A DNA stretch of 64,000 bases, taken from contig DAIMZL010000005.1 in NCBI GenBank assembly GCA_036733965.1, positions 1 to 64,000 of the forward strand. The letters run 5' to 3'. Shown here piece after piece: positions 18,566-26,605 of this stretch. The notes beneath the pieces were generated by a model. The model was not told the origin of the DNA and searched no databases. It was given only the letters and a program-made list of their open reading frames with translations. Every line of letters starts with the position of its first letter. Position 1 is the first letter of the stretch. Position numbers and translations under genes: made by a program. The DNA comes from JAEXOD01 sp937930275. Its GTDB lineage: Bacteria; Bacteroidota; Ignavibacteria; Ignavibacteriales; Melioribacteraceae.

Positions 18566-19264
18566 ATGTTTAAGAAAGGGTTATTATTAGTTTTTGTTTT
18601 ATTTTTATCGAGTTATGTTTTTGCTCAAGAAATTGATATTTCGGAACAATTAAAACAAATTAAAAACGGTGAAATTGAAAAAGCGGAAAAAACCCTAAAA
18701 GATTTCAAAGCTAAAGATGCAGATAATCCTTCCGTAATATTTTTAGATGCATTATTAACCAAAGACGGCAATTTGGCATTATCAAGATATAACACAATTA
18801 TTAATAAATACCCAAACTCGACATATGCCGATGCTTCGGTATATTGTGTTTTTTCGTACAATTATGCAGTCGGTAACTACAAAAAAGCCGAAGATTATTT
18901 AAACAAATTAAAAACCGAGTATCCCAACTCAAAATATATTCAAAACGCTGATAGAAACTTAAACATCAAGCCTGATACAGATAAAGAAATTATTAAAACA
19001 GTTGAACCTGTTAACGATCAAGTTAAAGCCGCTTTTACTATTCAAACGGGTGCTTTTATTAATTTAGACAAAGCAAAAGAGCTTGAAACAAAACTCTTTA
19101 AACAAGGCTATAAAACTAAAATTAAAGAAAAGAATGTCGGCGGCACAATATTTAACCTTGTTATTGTCGGCGAATACAAATCTAAAGAAGACGCACTATC
19201 GGATGTTGAAAAAATAAACAAACTGTTTTCACTTAGCAGCAGAGTTGTAGAACTTAACAACTAA
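18566..19264 (+). CDS. SPOR-domain envelope protein with TPR-like region
   Basis: A 232-residue exported protein. A signal peptide occupies residues 1-20 (hydrophobic core LLLVFVLFLSSYVFA). The middle, residues 25-130, resembles tetratricopeptide repeats (GEIEKAEKTLKDF, GNYKKAEDYLNKLKTEYPNS). The C-terminal 75 residues form a SPOR domain (FTIQTGAFINLDKAKELETK to FNLVIVGEY), which in known proteins binds denuded septal peptidoglycan. It probably acts in the periplasm in cell wall remodelling or division. It starts 16 bases after miaB and is followed 4 bases later by a hydrolase gene, so the three form one transcript. Confidence 0.85.
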   Translation: MFKKGLLLVFVLFLSSYVFAQEIDISEQLKQIKNGEIEKAEKTLKDFKAKDADNPSVIFLDALLTKDGNLALSRYNTIINKYPNSTYADASVYCVFSYNYAVGNYKKAEDYLNKLKTEYPNSKYIQNADRNLNIKPDTDKEIIKTVEPVNDQVKAAFTIQTGAFINLDKAKELETKLFKQGYKTKIKEKNVGGTIFNLVIVGEYKSKEDALSDVEKINKLFSLSSRVVELNN

Positions 19265-19268
19265 TGTT

Positions 19269-20042
19269 ATGAAAATAACCTTTTTAGGTACAAGCAGCGG
19301 TTTAACCGAATCGACCAGATTCTACTCCAATTTATTAATTAAAGAAAACAATTATCAATTATTAATTGATTGTGGTGACGGTATAAGCAAACATCTGCTT
19401 AATAATAATTATTCGTTTAAGGATGATTTTGACTCAATAATTATTACTCACTTTCATGCAGATCATATCGGAGGACTTCCGACATTACTAACCCAAATGA
19501 AATTATATAAGCGCACAAAATCTTTAAAAATATACGTGCATCATACAATTATTAGCGAATTTATTAATTTATTAAACACATTTTTATTATTTCCCGAAAA
19601 ATTCCCTTTTCCGCTGCAAATATTTCCTATTTTTGAAGAAGCAGACATATTCTTAAACGAAAGTTTATTTTTTAATGCAAAAATTAACTCGCATATAACA
19701 CTAAAAGACTATAAAACATATTATAATAAACATATTAATCCCGTATCCTTAAGCTTAAAAATAACATCTAATAAACACTCAATTATTTATACAAGCGATT
19801 TAGGCAAGGCAGAAGACTTAAAATTGTTTAAAGTACAAGACGAAAAATATTTTATAACCGAATGTTCACATATAGATATAAGTGAAATTTTAAAATTGAC
19901 GGATAATAATAATATTAAGATAGTTTTGTGCCATTACGAATTAAACAAATTGAACAGTTTACTCGATAATTATAAGATTACAAAAAATATTAAAGAAAAT
20001 AAACTAATAATAGCCGAAGATAACTTAACTATAATAGATTAG
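19269..20042 (+). CDS. Metallo-beta-lactamase-fold hydrolase (RNase Z-like)
   Basis: A 257-residue cytoplasmic hydrolase that starts MKITFLGTSSG, the first strand typical of RNase Z/ElaC-type and related proteins. The zinc motif HFHADH is at residues 61-66, a further histidine lies in the NSHITLKDY segment, IYTSDLGKAEDL supplies the bridging aspartate and ECSHIDISE and LCHYELN follow. It lacks the long exosite arm of true tRNase Z, so tRNA 3' processing is only one possibility; a phosphodiesterase role is another. It is placed 4 bases after the SPOR gene. Confidence 0.8.
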   Translation: MKITFLGTSSGLTESTRFYSNLLIKENNYQLLIDCGDGISKHLLNNNYSFKDDFDSIIITHFHADHIGGLPTLLTQMKLYKRTKSLKIYVHHTIISEFINLLNTFLLFPEKFPFPLQIFPIFEEADIFLNESLFFNAKINSHITLKDYKTYYNKHINPVSLSLKITSNKHSIIYTSDLGKAEDLKLFKVQDEKYFITECSHIDISEILKLTDNNNIKIVLCHYELNKLNSLLDNYKITKNIKENKLIIAEDNLTIID

Positions 20043-20090
20043 TTTTTAGAGAAAAAATAAAGTACATTTAAAGTTTAAATTTAAATTAAT

Positions 20091-21200
20091 ATGATGACCA
20101 GGGACGAAGTAAAAAACAAATTAGGAATAATCGGTAAGTCAAAAGAAATAAACGACTTAGTGGATATTGTACTTCAAATTGCCCAGTCAGATATATCCGT
20201 ACTTATTCAGGGAGAAAGCGGAGTAGGTAAAGAAGTATTTGCAAAAGCTATTCACTACACGGGAAGAAGAGCAGATAAAAAACTTGTAAACGTAAATTGC
20301 GGAGCAATACCCGAAAGTTTACTTGAAAGCGAATTATTTGGGCATAAAAAGGGTTCGTTTACCGGTGCAATAGATGATAGGAAAGGTTACTTTGAAATTG
20401 CTGACGGCGGAACTCTTTTTTTAGATGAAATTGCCGAAATGCCTTTAACAACACAAGTAAAACTTTTACGCGTTTTAGAAACCAAAGAATTTATGCGTAT
20501 TGGAAGCGAATCGGTTACTAAAGTTGACGTTCGTATTGTTGCGGCTGCAAATAAGGACTTACAAAAAGAAGTTGAAGCCAAAAGGTTTAGGAATGACTTA
20601 TACTTTAGGTTAAAAGCCGTTACTTTATTTATTCCTTCACTAAGGCAAAGAAAAGAAGATATCCCTTTATTGGCAAAGTATTTTTTAAAAAATTTTGCAA
20701 AAAACAACGGAATTGAAGAACCGGTTTTAACCATTGAAGCTATTTCATTATTGATGAATTACCCATGGCCCGGAAATATACGTGAATTAAAAAACGTAAT
20801 TGAAACGGCTTGCGCATTAAATAACGGAAACACTTTAGACGAAATAGCGTTTGCCAATATATTAACTCCTATAAAAGTAGAAGAAGAATCTAAAAATTTA
20901 CCTGTATATATCAATAAACCTTCCGAAAATATTGATAGAGAAATAATTTATAGAGCATTAATTGAAATAAAAAAAGATTTGCTTGAATTAAAACAAATTG
21001 CATATAACAATAACGGTAGGCACGAACCGGATTTATCGCCCTTAAGAATAAACGAGATAATTCCGATTAGCGAACTTGAAAAAGATGCAATTATTAAAGC
21101 ATTAAATTTTACAAACGGAAATAAGCGTAAAGCTGCTCAGTTATTAAAGTTAAGCGAGCGAACGCTATATAGGAAATTACGTGAATATGACTTACAATAA
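20091..21200 (+). CDS. Sigma-54-interacting AAA+ transcriptional activator lacking a receiver domain
   Basis: A 369-residue bacterial enhancer-binding protein. The AAA+ domain begins almost at the N-terminus: Walker A GESGVGKE at 41-48, the sigma-54 contact loop GSFTGA at 88-93 (Ser in place of the usual first Ala), Walker B LFLDE ending at 113, and the sensor and arginine finger region RFRNDLYFRL. The C-terminus is a Fis-type helix-turn-helix (GNKRKAAQLLKLSERTLYRK, about 345-364). There is no receiver, GAF or PAS domain, so its signal input is unknown; it may be controlled by expression or a partner. The 3' end overlaps the lptE start. The order miaB, sigma-54 activator, lptE is common in Bacteroidota. 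Confidence 0.93.
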   Translation: MMTRDEVKNKLGIIGKSKEINDLVDIVLQIAQSDISVLIQGESGVGKEVFAKAIHYTGRRADKKLVNVNCGAIPESLLESELFGHKKGSFTGAIDDRKGYFEIADGGTLFLDEIAEMPLTTQVKLLRVLETKEFMRIGSESVTKVDVRIVAAANKDLQKEVEAKRFRNDLYFRLKAVTLFIPSLRQRKEDIPLLAKYFLKNFAKNNGIEEPVLTIEAISLLMNYPWPGNIRELKNVIETACALNNGNTLDEIAFANILTPIKVEEESKNLPVYINKPSENIDREIIYRALIEIKKDLLELKQIAYNNNGRHEPDLSPLRINEIIPISELEKDAIIKALNFTNGNKRKAAQLLKLSERTLYRKLREYDLQ

Positions 21201-21708
21201 AGTAAAAAAAGTATTATATTTAAATCTTGTATTTTTTTTGATTTGTTCTTTTACAGCCTGTTCATACTCTTTTACGGGGGCTTCTATTCCGGAACATCTA
21301 AAAAGCATAGCAATACCGCTTTTTAAGGACAACACCGGAGGAGGAGAACCTGAATTAAGAGAGAAATTCACTAACGTATTAACAAGAAAATTTGTAGAGG
21401 ACAACCAATTACGAGTTGTACCTAAAGCCAACTGTGATGCATTGTTAGAGTGCACTATTGTAGCTTTAAGTGACGGTCCGGCGGTTGTTTCGGGAGGTGA
21501 ACAAGTTACCTACAGACGTATAACATTAAATGTTAAAGTTTTGTACAGAGACCTTGTAAAAAAAGTGACAATAATTGATAAAAACTTTTCGGATTATGCA
21601 AATTACAGCACCGAAGGTGATATAACGGTTACGCGTAAAAAAGCGATTGACGATACAATTGAAAAAATATCGGAAGATATTTTAATTAACGTAGTTTCAA
21701 ATTGGTAA
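21187..21708 (+). CDS. LptE-family outer-membrane lipoprotein
   Basis: A lipoprotein of about 173 residues. A signal peptide ends in a lipobox SFTAC, giving a lipidated cysteine, and YSFTGASIPEHLKSIAIPLF follows, the usual beginning of Bacteroidota LptE-like proteins. RRITLNVKVLYRDLV supplies the central strand region. LptE forms the plug of the LptD translocon that delivers LPS to the cell surface; the present call rests on this family pattern and gene order. The frame can also begin at GTG 21181, but the ATG at 21187 is the better start. It overlaps the sigma-54 activator gene by 14 bases. Confidence 0.85.
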   Translation: MTYNKVKKVLYLNLVFFLICSFTACSYSFTGASIPEHLKSIAIPLFKDNTGGGEPELREKFTNVLTRKFVEDNQLRVVPKANCDALLECTIVALSDGPAVVSGGEQVTYRRITLNVKVLYRDLVKKVTIIDKNFSDYANYSTEGDITVTRKKAIDDTIEKISEDILINVVSNW

Positions 21709-21731
21709 AATAATAACAGTAAGGTGTTAAA

Positions 21732-23207
21732 ATGGCTATTGACCAAATAGTATTAATAGTATATATAGTTACGTTACTAATAATACTTGTTTTTGCAAGT
21801 CACGGTTTTATTATGATTTATTATCATAACAAATATTTAAAAAACGAACCTAAAGCCGGTGACAAAGTTGAAGAAGATAAAATGATTACTATTCAACTTC
21901 CGTTATATAACGAGTTATACGTTGCAGATAGATTGATAAACGCAATATGCGAATTAGATTATCCTAAAGATAAGTTGGAAATTCAGGTTTTGGATGATTC
22001 TACCGACGAAACGGTACAAATTGTTGCCGAAACAGTTAGACAAAAACAAGCCGAAGGCTTTGATATTAAACATGTTAGACGCCCAAACCGTGAAGGATAC
22101 AAAGCCGGAGCCTTAAAAGAAGGATTAAAAACTGCTAAAGGTGAGTTTGTGGCAATTTTTGATGCAGATTTTGTTCCCCATCCGGACTTTTTGCGCAAAA
22201 CCATGAATTACTTTTCAAACGAACATATCGGATTGGTTCAAACACGTTGGGAACACATGAATGAAGATTATTCGATAATTACCAAAATTCAAGCTTTGGC
22301 TCTTAACGGTCACTTTGTTATCGAACAAACAGTACGTAACAGAAGCGGCTTTTTTATTAACTTTAACGGTACCGGCGGAGTATGGCGCAAAGAGTGTATT
22401 TTTGATGCCGGAAATTGGCACAGCGATACATTAACAGAAGATTTGGATTTAAGCTACAGAGCACAATTAAAAGGTTGGAAATTTATTTATTTGCGTGATA
22501 TTACTACTCCAAGCGAACTTCCTGCCGAAATGAATGCACTTAAAGCTCAGCAGTTTCGCTGGACAAAAGGCGCTATAGAAACCTGCAAAAAAATATTACC
22601 TTTAGTTTGGAAATCGGATATTCCTTTAAGAATTAAATTACAATCAACTTTCCATTTAACTAACAATTTTGCATTCCCGTTTATATTATTAGCCGGTATA
22701 TTAAACGTACCTCTAATTTTTATCAAAAACTCCGGACCCTACGATCCGTTCTTTAATATGATGGCTGTGTTTGTTCTTGGGTTTATAAGTTCATTTATCT
22801 TTTATCTTTATGCTCAAAAAGATATTGACCAAGATTGGAGGAAAAAAATCGCCCTATTCCCGCTATTTATGGCAGGCAGCATGGGCTTGGCAGTTAACAA
22901 CAGCCGCGCAGTATTTGAAGGATTGATGGATAGAAAAAGTGAATTTGTTCGTACTCCTAAAATGAAAGTTATGAACAAAGACGATAAATTTACAAAAAAC
23001 AAATACGTTAAAGGAATGAAAATTGACTCATCTACCATTGTTGAATCTATTTTAGCGGTTTACTGCTTAATTGGTGTAGGAGCTTCTATTTACTTTATGG
23101 AAATTGCAGCTATTCCTTTCCAATTAATGTTCTTCTTTGGTTTTGCTTCTATTGCCGGACTTTCGATTAAACATAATTTGGCAGCCCGAAAACGAGCAAA
23201 TAATTAA
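21732..23207 (+). CDS. CelA-like processive family 2 glycosyltransferase
   Basis: A 491-residue inner-membrane glycosyltransferase. One helix at the N-terminus (residues 6-30) precedes a GT-A domain with VLDDS (88-90 acidic pair), DAD at 144-146, the TED motif at 235-237, and QQFRW at 273-277, matching the D, DxD, TED, QxxRW set of processive synthases such as cellulose synthase. Four to five more helices follow (about 305-490). The polymer made is unknown. Members of this family in Bacteroidota commonly follow lptE or sit alone. It lies 23 bases after lptE and ends at a strong terminator, so it closes the miaB block. Confidence 0.88.
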   Translation: MAIDQIVLIVYIVTLLIILVFASHGFIMIYYHNKYLKNEPKAGDKVEEDKMITIQLPLYNELYVADRLINAICELDYPKDKLEIQVLDDSTDETVQIVAETVRQKQAEGFDIKHVRRPNREGYKAGALKEGLKTAKGEFVAIFDADFVPHPDFLRKTMNYFSNEHIGLVQTRWEHMNEDYSIITKIQALALNGHFVIEQTVRNRSGFFINFNGTGGVWRKECIFDAGNWHSDTLTEDLDLSYRAQLKGWKFIYLRDITTPSELPAEMNALKAQQFRWTKGAIETCKKILPLVWKSDIPLRIKLQSTFHLTNNFAFPFILLAGILNVPLIFIKNSGPYDPFFNMMAVFVLGFISSFIFYLYAQKDIDQDWRKKIALFPLFMAGSMGLAVNNSRAVFEGLMDRKSEFVRTPKMKVMNKDDKFTKNKYVKGMKIDSSTIVESILAVYCLIGVGASIYFMEIAAIPFQLMFFFGFASIAGLSIKHNLAARKRANN

Positions 23208-23244
23208 TTTGTTTTTTGATTTTAATTAGATTTTATTTTATATT

Positions 23245-23277
23245 AAAGTCTGCCGATTTTTATGGCAGACTTTTTTT
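23245..23277 (+). terminator. Rho-independent terminator after the glycosyltransferase
   Basis: A perfect 10-bp stem (AAAGTCTGCC with GGCAGACTTT, 23245-23254 and 23264-23273) runs into seven T, the classic intrinsic terminator. Confidence 0.92.
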
Positions 23278-23298
23278 ATTTAATTAATATTTATTACT

Positions 23299-23985
23299 AT
23301 GACAAAAGAACTAATTGACAAAGTATTATTAATCTACGAGTTTGAACCGAATTCTCCTTTATTTGCTGCGGTTGCAAACTACTATCTGGAACAAAAAGAA
23401 ATTAAAAAAGCTTTGGAAATTTTAAAACAAGGGCTTGAACTTTACCCAGATTACCCTACCGGTCATATTGTTATGGGAAAAGTGCTTACGGTTAACGGCG
23501 ATTATGAAAAAGCAAAAGAGCATTTTATTACAGCCGGAAAAATTCTTAATTCTTCCGAAATGTTAAAATATTATAATACAAAAATTGAAAATATCATTTC
23601 CAACAATCAAAAATTCTCGGAATCGATTAATAACAATTTTGAGGATGATGATTTATTTATCTCGGAAGATGAAATAGACGAAAACACTGATTTATATACC
23701 GAAAAATCGGTTGATGATAATCTGGAACAGATTGCTTTGGAGCTTCAAACCGCTAAAATTCCTCCCGTTACTTCAAACGATGAAGATGATTTTGAAGATA
23801 TTAATATCAATTTTAACAATAAAGAGCTTATTAGCGAACCCCTTGCCTCAATTTATTTCGCTCAAGGTAATTTTAATGAAGCTTTAGAGATGTACGGTAA
23901 GCTTATTACCGTAAACCCCGAAAAAGAAATTATCTATAGAGAGAAAATTACCGAAATTAAAAGTATTATGGCTAAAAATAATTAG
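23299..23985 (+). CDS. Tetratricopeptide-repeat protein
   Basis: A 228-residue cytoplasmic protein with no signal peptide. Residues 5-75 carry two TPR-like helical pairs (KALEILKQGLELYPDYPTGH, then GDYEKAKEHFITAG). The middle, about 110-175, is very acidic and probably disordered (DDDLFISEDEIDENTD). A final TPR-like unit (FAQGNFNEALEMYGKLITVNP) ends the protein. It probably acts as an adaptor, partner unknown. It begins a four-gene set with the following glycosylase, GT9 and DUF3108 genes, which are tightly spaced or overlapping. Confidence 0.75.
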   Translation: MTKELIDKVLLIYEFEPNSPLFAAVANYYLEQKEIKKALEILKQGLELYPDYPTGHIVMGKVLTVNGDYEKAKEHFITAGKILNSSEMLKYYNTKIENIISNNQKFSESINNNFEDDDLFISEDEIDENTDLYTEKSVDDNLEQIALELQTAKIPPVTSNDEDDFEDININFNNKELISEPLASIYFAQGNFNEALEMYGKLITVNPEKEIIYREKITEIKSIMAKNN

Positions 23986-23992
23986 TTTTGTA

Positions 23993-24604
23993 ATGCAAAG
24001 CGATTACAAATACTTACCGGTTCAATTTTTTGAAAGAGACGTTTTTACGGTTGCAAAGGAATTATTGGGTATGTTGTTTATTAAAATAGAAAACAATGAA
24101 CAGTTAATAGGTAAAATTACCGAGTTAGAAGTTTATACATTTGATGACCCTGCAAGTCACTCGTTTGGAGGGAAAAAGAATAAAAATGCAGTGATGTTTA
24201 ACGGAGGGGGAGTTTTATACGTTTATTTTACATACGGAATGTACTTTTGCTCAAACATTGTAACAGGAAAATTAAATGAAGGGTCTGCAATACTTTTACG
24301 CAGTATGGAGCCGTTAAACGGAATAGAAACGTTTGCTTTAAGACGATTTAAAAAAAATGTAATTACAAATAACGAAAAACGTAATTTACTTAACGGACCC
24401 GGAAAAATTTCAATTGCTTTTAATTTAAATAAGCAATTTAACGGTCTAAATCTTCAAACAAATGATATAAAAATTGCCGAACCAATTGTTAAAACAAGTT
24501 TTGAGATTGGAGAATCACCCAGAATTGGGATAAGTAAAGCCGTTGAATTAAAACGAAGGTTCTATATCAAAAACAATTTATATTTATCTCGAAATGAAAA
24601 ATGA
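23993..24604 (+). CDS. 3-methyladenine DNA glycosylase, AAG/MPG family
   Basis: A 203-residue base-excision repair enzyme that removes alkylated purines from DNA. The family's sequence is clear: AKELLGMLF near residue 22, ITELEVYTFDDPASHSF (about 41-57, including the catalytic glutamate and the SH motif), GGGVLYVYFTYGMYFCSNIV, AILLRSMEP, and NGPGKISIAF followed by SPRIGISKA. It starts 8 bases after the TPR gene and its end overlaps the following GT9 gene by 11 bases. That overlap ties a DNA-repair gene to envelope genes, probably by chance of operon growth. Confidence 0.93.
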   Translation: MQSDYKYLPVQFFERDVFTVAKELLGMLFIKIENNEQLIGKITELEVYTFDDPASHSFGGKKNKNAVMFNGGGVLYVYFTYGMYFCSNIVTGKLNEGSAILLRSMEPLNGIETFALRRFKKNVITNNEKRNLLNGPGKISIAFNLNKQFNGLNLQTNDIKIAEPIVKTSFEIGESPRIGISKAVELKRRFYIKNNLYLSRNEK

Positions 24605-25619
24605 AAAAATACTAATAATTAGAACCGACAGAATCGGAGACCTTACTTTAACGCTACCCTTAGCTGCGGAAATAAAAAAAAACAAGCCCAATTGCACTAT
24701 TTGTTTTTTAGTTAATAACTACACAAAATCATTAGTTGAATTAAATAATTTTGTGGATAAAGTAATTGCCGCAGATAGTCTATCCTTTTTTCAAATATTA
24801 AAATTTTTATTAACAGAAAAATTCGACTCGGTTTTACACGTTTACCCAAGGGCAAAATTTGCTTGGGGTACGTTTTTAGCCGGTATAAAAAACAGGATAG
24901 GGACCGGATATAGATGGTATTCATTTTTATTTAATAAAAAAATATTTGAACACCGAAAAAGCGGTGACAAACACGAACTTGAATATAATTTTAACTTGAT
25001 TAGTATGTTAGGAATAAGTACACATCCGAATTATGATAGTGTAGATTTTAATATACACCCAAAGCAATCTGATTTAACACTAATTGACGAGATATTTAAT
25101 AAATATAGTCTAAATAACGGAAAACCGACCATTATTTTGCACCCGGGAAGCGGCGGAAGCGCTATTGACCTCCCTTTTAACAAGATTTTGGAGTTAATTA
25201 CTATTTTGGCACAAAGTTTGCAATTTAATATTATACTTACGGGAAGCAAAGCCGAAAAAGAACTTTGCAACAAACTAACGATAAGTAATAATGTTCTTAA
25301 CTTTAGTGATAGATTTAATTTAAGCGAACTTGTTGCTTTAATAAGCAAAGCAGACGTGCTAATTGCAAATTCGACCGGACCAATTCACTTAGCTGCTGCA
25401 CTTAATATATTTACAATCGGATTTTATCCCAAATTTAACGAGTGCAGTGCAAAAAGATGGGGTCCTTATAGTAACAAGAGGTTCATTTTTGAACCTGAAA
25501 TTGATTGCAAGGAGTGTAACAGAAAACAATGCGAAAGCTTAAATTGCATGAATTCAATTGATGTTAAGAAAGTATTTAAAACAATTAATAAAATTTTTTA
25601 TTCCGGAGAGGAATTATGA
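24594..25619 (+). CDS. Glycosyltransferase family 9 (heptosyltransferase-like)
   Basis: A 341-residue GT-B enzyme of the ADP-heptose:LPS heptosyltransferase family. It opens with ILIIRTDRIGDLTLTLPLA, the classic GT9 start, and carries IILHPGSGGSAIDLP with the nucleotide-binding glycine turn and VLIANSTGPIHLAAAL, the sugar-nucleotide site. The C-terminal part has a cluster of cysteines (CKECNRKQCESLNC) of unknown role. It likely adds a sugar to the LPS core. It overlaps the glycosylase gene by 11 bases and the DUF3108 gene by 4 (ATGA), so the genes are translationally coupled. Confidence 0.9.
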   Translation: MKNEKILIIRTDRIGDLTLTLPLAAEIKKNKPNCTICFLVNNYTKSLVELNNFVDKVIAADSLSFFQILKFLLTEKFDSVLHVYPRAKFAWGTFLAGIKNRIGTGYRWYSFLFNKKIFEHRKSGDKHELEYNFNLISMLGISTHPNYDSVDFNIHPKQSDLTLIDEIFNKYSLNNGKPTIILHPGSGGSAIDLPFNKILELITILAQSLQFNIILTGSKAEKELCNKLTISNNVLNFSDRFNLSELVALISKADVLIANSTGPIHLAAALNIFTIGFYPKFNECSAKRWGPYSNKRFIFEPEIDCKECNRKQCESLNCMNSIDVKKVFKTINKIFYSGEEL

Positions 25620-26392
25620 AAAAGAGTATTACGATAATTGTATTTTTTGTAGCCTTGCTTAATTTATTTGCTCAGCAAACTACTTTTCGTAAAATCGAAA
25701 ATAAAGCTTTTAAAGAAGGTGAGAAACTTACTTTTGATGTAAAATACGGATTTGTTACAGCCGGAGTAGCAGTAATGCAAATTCCCAAGATTAAAAAAAT
25801 ATCAGGGCGTGACGCTTTCCATGTTACATTTTCGGTTAATACAGTTCCTACCTTCGATTCATTTTATAAAGTACGTGATAGATACGAAACTTATCTGGAT
25901 GTAGAAGGACTTTTTCCTTGGAGATTTGAACAGCACATTAGAGAAGGAGGATATTCACGAGACTTTTCGGCTTTTTTTGACCACAGAAAGGGAAAAGCTA
26001 AAACGAGCGAAGGCGAGTATCAAATTCCTTTATATGTAAACGATATTGTTTCGGCATTTTATTTGGCTCGTACTTTCGATTATTCAAAATTAAAAAAAGG
26101 CGACAAATTCCATTTGGAAAATTTTTACAAAAATAAAGTATATCCTTTGGATGTAGTATATCACGGTAAAGAAAGAGTTAGCGTTACTGCCGGAACTTTT
26201 GATTGTGTAATTGTCGAACCTTTGGTTACGGAAGGCGGATTATTTAAAAGTGAAGGTACTATTCTTGTTTGGCTTACGGATGATGACCTTAAAGTGCCCG
26301 TAAAAGTAAAAACAAAAATTATTATCGGATCAATTGATGCCGAATTAACGGCATTTGAAGGACTTGCCGGAAAGTTAAAAGCAAAAAAATAA
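25616..26392 (+). CDS. DUF3108 periplasmic protein
   Basis: A 258-residue exported protein with a signal peptide (residues 1-19, ending in FAQ). The body matches the DUF3108 family: FKEGEKLTFDVKYGFVTAG near residues 33-51, HVTFSVNTVPTFDSFYKVRDRYETY, FPWRFEQHIREGGY, DIVSAFYLART and VWLTDDDLKVPVKV close to the end. Members are periplasmic or outer-membrane-linked proteins of unknown function, rich in beta strands. The overlapped GT9 gene suggests a role in envelope assembly. It ends the four-gene set; no strong terminator was seen after it. Confidence 0.85.
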   Translation: MKKSITIIVFFVALLNLFAQQTTFRKIENKAFKEGEKLTFDVKYGFVTAGVAVMQIPKIKKISGRDAFHVTFSVNTVPTFDSFYKVRDRYETYLDVEGLFPWRFEQHIREGGYSRDFSAFFDHRKGKAKTSEGEYQIPLYVNDIVSAFYLARTFDYSKLKKGDKFHLENFYKNKVYPLDVVYHGKERVSVTAGTFDCVIVEPLVTEGGLFKSEGTILVWLTDDDLKVPVKVKTKIIIGSIDAELTAFEGLAGKLKAKK

Positions 26393-26605
26393 TTTTGCAG
26401 TAAAATAATAAAAACTTATAAATTGTATTTTTGCATAGCACAAAAAGGTTTATTATATACCTGTACACTATTTTTGCAATGTTGAATCTTTTTTCATAAA
26501 AACAAACATTTAATTTTGATTATTTAAAAAAAATTAATAAATTCTAAATGTATTAATACTCAGGTTATATTTTTTAGAAATACTTAAACAAGTTATTTAA
26601 AACAT

